Shown here piece by piece: positions 29,928-35,927 of a DNA stretch of 35,927 nucleotides. The translations under genes and the position numbers were made by a program. Location of the stretch: the NCBI GenBank assembly GCA_002839645.1, contig PGYL01000021.1:26962-62888 (forward strand), written 5' to 3'. The notes below the pieces were generated by a model, which made no database searches, was not told the DNA's origin, and was given only the letters and a program-made list of their open reading frames with translations. The DNA is from Methanomicrobiales archaeon HGW-Methanomicrobiales-2. GTDB taxonomy: Archaea; Halobacteriota; Methanomicrobia; Methanomicrobiales; Methanoculleaceae. Within the stretch, counting starts at the first letter, position 1. The number at the start of each line of letters is the position of its first letter.

Positions 29928-31524
29928 GGTCGAGTGCGAGCGCCGCTACCGGGTGCTCGAGGTCGAACGCATTCAGGACGGTCGGGTGGATCTCCCCGAA
30001 AACCCCTGCTATTTTCCCGTCAACGATGATATCTCCGCGGCGGCCGTCGAGGAATGCGGGGTCGACCGACTCGGCGACCGTGTAGGAGAGCGAGAGCTCC
30101 CGGCAGAGGACGTCCGCCGCCGCATACGCTTCAGAAAAGTCGGCCGCCGGGTGGATGCTGACCCCGGCCACCTTCTGATACGTGACGCAGTCCACGACCA
30201 CGTCGCCGACCGCGAAGAGCCGTTGCGGGAGCTCGCGGTGCTTGTTTGCCTGGAGCAGTTCCATCAGCAGGGGAAGGAGGTCGGTCCGGACCACCGTCTG
30301 CTCCTCGCTGATCGGGTGGAGCACCCGCAGGGTCCCCGGAGCAGGCTCCCGCTGCATGTTCGTATAGAGCACCCGCTCATTCGTGAGGGTGAACGGGATC
30401 GCCTCAAGGTATCCGAGACCGGTCATCACCGACCGGACCGCACCCGCGATAGCGGTGATCGGGTGCTCCTGCGCGACGGTGTCGGTGGCCGGGAGGACGG
30501 CATCGAAGTTCTCGACGCCGTGGGCGATCGCCACGTCCTCGAAGATGTCCCAGTCGTGGAGGATGTCCGCCCGGTAGCAGGGGACGAGAACCCTGACCCG
30601 GGAGTCCCCGTCGGGTTCGGCGCCAAAGCGCATCCGGCGCAGGTGTTGCGCCATCTCCTCCGGCGTGAGGGAGAGGCCGAGGAGGCGGGAGCACTCCGCG
30701 ACCGAGACCGTCCGTTCTGCGGGGGCAAGCGTGGGCATCTCCTGCCCTTCGACGGTGACTGTCTCGATCGTCGCCCCGGCCTCGGCAAGGGCGGTGCAGA
30801 TGATGTTCACCGCAATCATCACCGCTTTCCTGTCGGTCCCGGTGCAGTCGAGCAGGATGTTCTTCGTCTCGGTCGTCACCCGTGTCAGCTCGCCGTTGAT
30901 GATGGGCGGGAAGGAGAGCACCCGGTCCCGGGCATCGACGATGAGCGGGAACCTCTGGAAGTTCTCCACCAGGTGCGCGTAGTCGCGGCCCTTCGGGTGG
31001 CCGGCGAGGATCTCCTCCATCGTCATCTCTTCTTCGAAGTCCAGCGGGACGAAGGAGCGGTCCCGCGGCGAGGCGATGTAGCGGAAGGGCGGCGTCACCG
31101 CGTCGAGGTCGTGGACCCCGATCGCCACCTTGCCCCGTCCCCGCCCGACCGCCCAGTGGAGGGCCTCCTGGAGGCTCATCAGGCTCTCGATCGCCTCTTC
31201 GTCGAAACTGACGTTGCGGATAACCGCCGAACCGAGGAACGGCCGGATCCCGGCAAGGCCCGGGTCGATCGTGAAGGTGATGCCGGAGGGGCGGACGGTG
31301 TAGGCCGGGAGACCCTCCTCGATCCCGAGGAACCCGCGCATCGCCCGGGCGACGCCTTCGGGAGAGTAGAGGTCCGGCCGGTTCGGGAAGAACTCGACGT
31401 CCACGTGGTCTTCCTCGATCCGCTCGATGTCGGCCCCGATCATCGGAATACGGTCGATGAGCGTCTGCCGGTCGGTCCCGGCCAGTCGCTCCAGGTACCG
31501 GTAGGGTAACGTAATTATCGCCAT
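29884..31524 (-). CDS. pheT: Phenylalanyl-tRNA synthetase, beta subunit
   Basis: 546 residues, the archaeal short form that lacks the N-terminal tRNA-binding insert of bacteria. Recognisable parts: [25 protein letters not shown], the B3/B4-like editing region with [18 protein letters not shown], the B5 domain [25 protein letters not shown], then the catalytic-like domain with [20 protein letters not shown] and [14 protein letters not shown]. With PheS it forms the heterotetramer that charges tRNA-Phe. It follows pheS after one base and its end overlaps hisF on the other strand. Confidence 0.96.
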   Translation of the reverse strand: MAIITLPYRYLERLAGTDRQTLIDRIPMIGADIERIEEDHVDVEFFPNRPDLYSPEGVARAMRGFLGIEEGLPAYTVRPSGITFTIDPGLAGIRPFLGSAVIRNVSFDEEAIESLMSLQEALHWAVGRGRGKVAIGVHDLDAVTPPFRYIASPRDRSFVPLDFEEEMTMEEILAGHPKGRDYAHLVENFQRFPLIVDARDRVLSFPPIINGELTRVTTETKNILLDCTGTDRKAVMIAVNIICTALAEAGATIETVTVEGQEMPTLAPAERTVSVAECSRLLGLSLTPEEMAQHLRRMRFGAEPDGDSRVRVLVPCYRADILHDWDIFEDVAIAHGVENFDAVLPATDTVAQEHPITAIAGAVRSVMTGLGYLEAIPFTLTNERVLYTNMQREPAPGTLRVLHPISEEQTVVRTDLLPLLMELLQANKHRELPQRLFAVGDVVVDCVTYQKVAGVSIHPAADFSEAYAAADVLCRELSLSYTVAESVDPAFLDGRRGDIIVDGKIAGVFGEIHPTVLNAFDLEHPVAALALDLTAVPGYPVPPGTP

Positions 31525-31525
31525 C

Positions 31526-32971
31526 TCACCGCCTCCCGCCGTAGGTGGGCGTCTCGCGGACCCACTCGACGTCGCTTTTGTAGAGTTGCCGGAGATCCCG
31601 CAGACCGAGCCGGAGCATCGCCACCCGGCTGATCCCGAGGCCCCACGCGAGGACCGGGTAATCGATGCCGAAGGGTGCGGTCACCTCCTGCCGGAAGATG
31701 CCGGACCCGCCGAGCTCCACCCAGCCAAGGCCCTCGACGTAGACTTCCGGCTCCACGGAGGGCTCGGTGTAGGGGAAGTAGCCGGGACGGAACCGGACCT
31801 TCTCAAAGCCCATCTTCCCGTAGAACTCCTTTAAGAACCCGAGGAGGTGGCGGAAGTTGACGTCTTCGTCCATGACGATGCCCTCGAGCTGCTCGAACTC
31901 CGCAAGGTGCGTGGGGTCGATCGCCTCCCGCCGGTAGACTCTGCCGATGCAGAACGCCTTCACCGGGGGTTTAGGGTGCTCCGCCAGGTGCTGGATGGAG
32001 AGGCTCGTCGTATGGGTCCGGAGCACGCACTGCTCCGCCTTTGCAGCGCTCCAGGCACCTCCCCACCCGGTGGATGAGGTCTCGCCGCCGTGCTCGTGCA
32101 TATCGCGGACGCGCTCGAACCCTTTCGGGAGCGGCCAGCGTTCGCCGAGGAAGAAGGTGTCCTGCATCTCCCGCGCCGGGTGGTCCTGCGGCTGGAAGAG
32201 GGCATCGAAGTTCCAGAACGAGCTCTGCACGATCCCGCCCGCCATCTCCTCAAAGCCCATATCGAAGAGGATGCGGCGCATCTCGTCGATGATGCGCTGG
32301 TAGGGGTGAACCTTCCCCGGGTAAGCGCGTTTCGGGAGTTTCGTGACGTCGTAGCGCCGGAGAGGGAGGTTCTTCCATGCGCCGGAGAGGATCTGGTCGC
32401 GGGTGAGCGTGCCCACCTCCTCCTGCAGGTCAAGCCCTCCGGCGAGGAGCTGGCGGCCGAAAGACGTGATCGAGACCGTGTAGGCGACGGTCTCCTCCTC
32501 CTGCACGAGCCCGCGCTTTATGAGGTCGGCGACCCCAACGCCATCCTCGACCGAACCGCTCTCACTCGCCCGGGCAAACGCGACTTCGTCGGGTCCCGGA
32601 GCGGTGGTGCCGGTCTTCTGCACGACCCCGTCCTTGATGGCGATCCAGTTCTTCTTGCGCATCCACCCGATCGCGATCTTTGCAAGCGGGTGGCTCTGGA
32701 GGTCCCGCATCGGGATTGTCTCCCCGAAACTCTCGAGCACCTGCCGCTCCGGGAGGCCCTTCCCGATGTAAGCCTGTCCTTCTTCGGTCGGGGTATACCG
32801 CCGGGAGACGCGCTTCTCCACGTCCACAAGCCCCCGCTCGCCGGCGAGGTTCGCATACTGTACCACCGCCTCCCGGCGGGTTTCCATCAGGTCCGCGAGA
32901 TCGGCCGCGTCGGCCGACCCCACCGGTCCCAGGGCGACCAGGAGTTTCTTCTCATTCAGTGTCAGTTCCAC
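31526..32971 (-). CDS. pheS: Phenylalanyl-tRNA synthetase, alpha subunit
   Basis: 481 residues. The N-terminal third is winged-helix-like ([39 protein letters not shown]). The catalytic class II domain has [22 protein letters not shown], the motif 2 region [31 protein letters not shown] and motif 3 [31 protein letters not shown] binds the substrate side. The start overlaps the end of trpS by ten bases. Part of the endA-trpS-pheS-pheT operon. Confidence 0.97.
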   Translation of the reverse strand: MELTLNEKKLLVALGPVGSADAADLADLMETRREAVVQYANLAGERGLVDVEKRVSRRYTPTEEGQAYIGKGLPERQVLESFGETIPMRDLQSHPLAKIAIGWMRKKNWIAIKDGVVQKTGTTAPGPDEVAFARASESGSVEDGVGVADLIKRGLVQEEETVAYTVSITSFGRQLLAGGLDLQEEVGTLTRDQILSGAWKNLPLRRYDVTKLPKRAYPGKVHPYQRIIDEMRRILFDMGFEEMAGGIVQSSFWNFDALFQPQDHPAREMQDTFFLGERWPLPKGFERVRDMHEHGGETSSTGWGGAWSAAKAEQCVLRTHTTSLSIQHLAEHPKPPVKAFCIGRVYRREAIDPTHLAEFEQLEGIVMDEDVNFRHLLGFLKEFYGKMGFEKVRFRPGYFPYTEPSVEPEVYVEGLGWVELGGSGIFRQEVTAPFGIDYPVLAWGLGISRVAMLRLGLRDLRQLYKSDVEWVRETPTYGGRR

Positions 32972-34230
32972 CGTACCGCCTCCTCTGCCAGATGTTCGAC
33001 TGCATCCATCTTATCCCGCAATTCCTTCAGGAACATCTGCACGCGCTCCAGCGTCTCCTTCTTGCACTGCCCGCAGGTGAGTTCGCCGCTCTCGCACCGC
33101 CGCGCGAGGTCGGAGAGTTCCACATCGTCCTCGAGCATGTGGAAGAGGTTTAAGAGGTAGACCGAGCACTGGCCCGGCTCGCCGCCAAGACGCCTCTGCT
33201 CCTCAAGCGTCATGCGCCCCCCGGTCAGCGCCCCCATAACCTTCTTCCTGACCGACTTATCGGCTTCGTAGAACCCGAACGAACTCTCAGGCACGCTGCT
33301 CGACATCTTTCCGCCCTGGAGCCCGGGCATGAAGATGTGGTAGGTCGACGAGGGCAGGTAGAACCCGAACCCCCCGTGAGCGATCTCGATCTCCCGGACG
33401 GTCTCCTCGACCCGGTTCATCGGGAGGCCGGTGACGTCCACATGGCCCGCGTACTTCTTTGACCCCGGGAACGCCCGGAACACGGCTTCGAGGGCTTCCT
33501 GTGGGGCGTTCTTCGACCGGACACTGATATGGTCACCGCGGTCCTCGACCGTGAACATCCGGAGTTTGTAGGCCACGTCCCGGGTGAGCCGGATATGCGG
33601 GTCCTGGTCGAGGCCGACCGGGACGATCGTAGGAGCAGGCCCGGCATCGAGCTGCGGGAAGAGGATATCGCCCACCTGGGTGATGACGCTCATGGCGTGG
33701 GAGAGCGAGGTCTCGGGCCCGAACCCGTATATCGCCGACATCTCCGAGAAGTTCACCTTCGTGGACGCCTCGAACGCGAGGTCCTTTAAGCGCTCGTTTC
33801 TGCTCTGGTAGTAGGTTGTGCCCTCGAATCCAAGGGCATAGAGAGCCTTGAGGTATTCCTTCCCGAACTCGCGGCACTTCTCCCACGAGATGCCGCGGAC
33901 TGCGTGCGCCTCCCGGTCGGCGATGGCCACATAGCCGTTTCCGCCCTGCCGGACGTGCCAGACCACCTCCTTCATGACCATCAGGTGCCCGAGGTGCGGG
34001 AGGCCTGAGGGCATGAACCCGGTCAGCACGTGAAACGGGGTTTTGTTCCGGATGGCATCGACGACCAGGTTGTAATCCCGGTGTCCGACGACAATTCCCC
34101 TGCGCATAAATGGCGGTACCTCGGGAAGCCTTCGTGCGACCTCACCGATCGGCTCGATGCCGAAGTCGGCAAAGAGTCGATCCACATCGACGGTCTGGTT
34201 ATTCGACCACGGGTTCATTTCGGAATGCAT
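32962..34230 (-). CDS. trpS: Tryptophanyl-tRNA synthetase
   Basis: 422 residues, class I synthetase with the HIGH-type motif HLGH (SGLPHLGH) and the KMSKS-type motif GGKMSSSVPES. The archaeal/eukaryotic TrpRS features VPVGLDQDPHIRLTRDVAYKL and DAGPAPTIVPVG are present. The C terminus has CESGELTCGQCKKE, with cysteines that may hold a metal. The start at 34230 is ten bases after the endA stop; a second ATG four codons on is an alternative. It activates tryptophan and charges tRNA-Trp. Confidence 0.95.
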   Translation of the reverse strand: MHSEMNPWSNNQTVDVDRLFADFGIEPIGEVARRLPEVPPFMRRGIVVGHRDYNLVVDAIRNKTPFHVLTGFMPSGLPHLGHLMVMKEVVWHVRQGGNGYVAIADREAHAVRGISWEKCREFGKEYLKALYALGFEGTTYYQSRNERLKDLAFEASTKVNFSEMSAIYGFGPETSLSHAMSVITQVGDILFPQLDAGPAPTIVPVGLDQDPHIRLTRDVAYKLRMFTVEDRGDHISVRSKNAPQEALEAVFRAFPGSKKYAGHVDVTGLPMNRVEETVREIEIAHGGFGFYLPSSTYHIFMPGLQGGKMSSSVPESSFGFYEADKSVRKKVMGALTGGRMTLEEQRRLGGEPGQCSVYLLNLFHMLEDDVELSDLARRCESGELTCGQCKKETLERVQMFLKELRDKMDAVEHLAEEAVRWN

Positions 34231-34240
34231 GTACTGACAC

Positions 34241-35254
34241 TCACAGTTTCATTCGGGCGAATTCGACGTATCTGATATCGGTATTGTATATGCAGGCAAA
34301 CAACATCTTCTTTTTGACGCTGTGAGCAAGCCTCACCGAGCGGGAAACGCCGCTCATCGGCGTGGAGGTCCCGGACGGAACGGCGTGGACGAGCATCTCC
34401 GAGTGGGTCTTCTTCCCGGAGTAGACGCGGAAGTGGTGGCCGAACTTGTACCCGGTTCTCGGGATGTAGCCCTTCTCCCGGAGGTCGGTAAAGACCCGTT
34501 CTTTCCCCATGATCTCGACGTCCTTTTCCGCCGCTGCATCGAGGAACTGCTCTGCGGTCATCGGTTCGCCGTCCTGCGTGATCGAGAGGCACTCCCGGCG
34601 CATGAGAAAGATCGACTCGACCGGGCGGAGCAGCAGCCGTTCGGTATCGAGCCGTTTGCCGTACCAGTCCTCCTCGAGCGGGGTTCCCGGCGGCAGGTGG
34701 GCGAGCGCATAGGTCCCGAAGAGAGAGGCCTCTACCGGCGGCATGTTGCACCCGGCCGGCTCCCCGACCGCGGGAAGGTCCTGCACCCGCACCTCGTAGT
34801 AGGTCAACTCATCCTCGTCGTCCACGACCGCAAGGAGGTACTGTTTGCGCATATTGACCGCAGCAAGCACGTCCTGGCTCAGCCGATCGAAATCGACGAG
34901 GTCCCTCTCAGAGAGGACCCGGATCAGGTACTGGGACTTTCCGACCCCGGGCTTGTGGCCGCGGCGGAAGACGCGGAAATCCTGGGGACCGGGCTGAACG
35001 ACATACCCCCGCTCGCGGATATCGCGGTAGACGAGATACCTCCGGACAAAGTTCGGCTGGCCGGCGAAGAGACCGAGCAGGGTGTCAAAGCCGAAGTCCT
35101 TGATGTCGATCTTGCTCCTTTCCATGAGGTAGAGAGCCTCTTCAGGAGAGAGCCGGAGGCCGGTTCCCTCCAGCCTCCCGTAGCCGCCCTGCTCGTAGAG
35201 CGTGCGTCCCTCGCCGCTGAGGCGCACCCAGGTTCCGTCGAATATCGCCAACAC
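34241..35254 (-). CDS. endA: tRNA-splicing endonuclease (two-unit alpha2 type)
   Basis: 337 residues, twice the length of the alpha4 enzymes: an N-terminal degenerate unit (about 1-165) and a C-terminal catalytic unit (about 170-337). The catalytic triad is in the second unit: Tyr in RTGYKFGHHFRVYSG, His in KTHSEMLVHAVP and Lys in SVKKKMLFACIYN. It cuts bulge-helix-bulge introns from tRNA and rRNA precursors. The start is GTG at 35254 (TTG follows as the next codon). A TATA-like CCATATAG at 35264-35271 lies too close for that start, so the exact 5' end is uncertain. First gene of the synthetase operon. Confidence 0.93.
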   Translation of the reverse strand: MLAIFDGTWVRLSGEGRTLYEQGGYGRLEGTGLRLSPEEALYLMERSKIDIKDFGFDTLLGLFAGQPNFVRRYLVYRDIRERGYVVQPGPQDFRVFRRGHKPGVGKSQYLIRVLSERDLVDFDRLSQDVLAAVNMRKQYLLAVVDDEDELTYYEVRVQDLPAVGEPAGCNMPPVEASLFGTYALAHLPPGTPLEEDWYGKRLDTERLLLRPVESIFLMRRECLSITQDGEPMTAEQFLDAAAEKDVEIMGKERVFTDLREKGYIPRTGYKFGHHFRVYSGKKTHSEMLVHAVPSGTSTPMSGVSRSVRLAHSVKKKMLFACIYNTDIRYVEFARMKL

Positions 35255-35352
35255 GTGCTCAAACTATATGGAAGTTCACGTTCATTAATGGATTGCCGGG
35301 GGGCGGAACCACTACGCTTTTTGTGTGCCGCACCGCACCAGTGATCGATTTC

Positions 35353-35927
35353 ATGACAAAAAGATACCGAACCATCTGGCAGCCAGGGATGATCCTGGCG
35401 GTACTGCTCATCGCGGTGGTGCTGCCCGCGGGAGTTGCCTCTGCGGCAGAGATTGCTCCGTCGGTCGCCTGGAACGCGACGTTCTCGCCGGAGAACAACA
35501 GCAAGTTCGATGCCGTTGCACCCACCGCGGACGGGGGATACATCGCTCTCGGCTCTACCCTCACGCAGGTCTTCGGGGGCAGGGAAGACCTTCTGCTCGT
35601 AAAGACCGACAGCCAGGGCAACGAGGTCTGGATGGAGAGGTTCCCCGACATGGTGGCAGCCTCGGTTGCCGAGACCGCAGACGGAGGGTACGTCATCGGC
35701 GCCTACAACATCTCCACAACCAGCACAGACCAGAACCGCGTTTACCAGGGTTCTTCGTTCCTGATCACGACCGACGCCGCCGGAAAGGAGGAGCGGCGGC
35801 AGGTCCTGCCGGGGGAGAAGGTCTCGGCCGTCCGGCTGACCGCTGACGGCGGGGACAACGTCGTCGGGGGGGTCCGGGAACCCGCCCGGGCGGGGGACGA
35901 CACGACGACGGGCATCACCAAGAACCA
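35353..35927 (+). CDS. Secreted repeat protein, N-terminal part (cut by window edge)
   Basis: No stop before the window ends; 191 codons are visible. A signal peptide (about 1-31, core MILAVLLIAVVLPAGV, cleavage near ASA) is followed by repeats of about 45-60 residues, each built on a T-ADGGY-I-LG motif: TADGGYIALGS then LLLVKTDSQGNEVWMERF; TADGGYVIGAY then SSFLITTDAAGKEE; TADGGDNVVGG. This is the beta-propeller-like repeat common in archaeal surface proteins. ATG 35353 is preferred; a GTG at 35341 keeps the frame. No ribosome-binding site is obvious. Function unknown, probably extracellular. Confidence 0.85.
   Translation, partial: MTKRYRTIWQPGMILAVLLIAVVLPAGVASAAEIAPSVAWNATFSPENNSKFDAVAPTADGGYIALGSTLTQVFGGREDLLLVKTDSQGNEVWMERFPDMVAASVAETADGGYVIGAYNISTTSTDQNRVYQGSSFLITTDAAGKEERRQVLPGEKVSAVRLTADGGDNVVGGVREPARAGDDTTTGITKN

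Noticed and set aside
29953-31509. 518-codon plus-strand frame opposite pheT
   Set aside because: Arg/Asp-rich antisense shadow of a clearly recognised synthetase subunit.
1-35927. CRISPR array, insertion sequence or prophage
   Set aside because: No regularly spaced repeats, cas, transposase or phage structural genes were seen.

Overview
The window looks like chromosomal DNA of a GC-rich methanogenic archaeon, most likely Methanomicrobiales (Methanoculleus-like). Evidence: a full-length methenyltetrahydromethanopterin cyclohydrolase (mch); an Orc1/Cdc6 initiator; archaeal-type PheRS, TrpRS and homodimeric tRNA endonuclease; a CCA-less tRNA gene; TATA boxes about 25 bases before many start codons (leaderless genes); and surface proteins with CARDB, dockerin and PGF-CTERM-like features. 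The genus is inference; no database was searched.

Layout. 1-2543: end of a large polytopic membrane protein facing a polysaccharide flippase (cell-surface glycan). 2819-9462: three tandem minus-strand paralogues of a secreted right-handed beta-helix protein. They differ at the ends: signal peptide + helix + two CARDB domains + dockerin; N-terminal membrane anchor + polyproline + helix; signal peptide + helix only. The middle paralogue keeps an in-frame CARDB remnant just behind its stop codon. 9738-12763: a zinc-ribbon protein of unknown role, cdc6, mch and tRNA-Val(UAC). 12871-16896: a secreted protein with a PGF-CTERM-like tail, a membrane-anchored S33 peptidase-like hydrolase, a stand-alone Mop (molybdate-binding TOBE) protein and a small anchored exported protein. 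17345-19689: a SET-domain protein and a drug-type ABC-2 exporter pair. 19777-20170: two tandem 58-residue CxxC-x17-CxxC zinc proteins.

20527-24529: a 663-residue fusion of a SAM methyltransferase and a D-Ala-D-Ala-ligase-like ATP-grasp enzyme, then a solitary NifB-type radical SAM protein and an OGG1-type DNA glycosylase. 24533-27393: an overlapping molybdate transporter operon modA-modB-modC followed by a translationally coupled membrane protein of unknown function. 27728-29927: adenosylhomocysteinase diverging from hisF, the latter with a potentially structured leader. 29884-35254: minus-strand operon endA-trpS-pheS-pheT, whose end overlaps hisF by 44 bases. 35353-end: start of a secreted repeat protein cut by the window edge.

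Themes. Molybdenum recurs: ModABC with a ModC lacking the usual TOBE tail, a separate Mop protein, and NifB. The 5' third is a cell-surface module in which paralogues have exchanged sequence and swapped attachment domains. The strongest candidates for undescribed biology are the methyltransferase/ATP-grasp fusion, the beta-helix/dockerin family and the unknown fourth gene of the mod operon.
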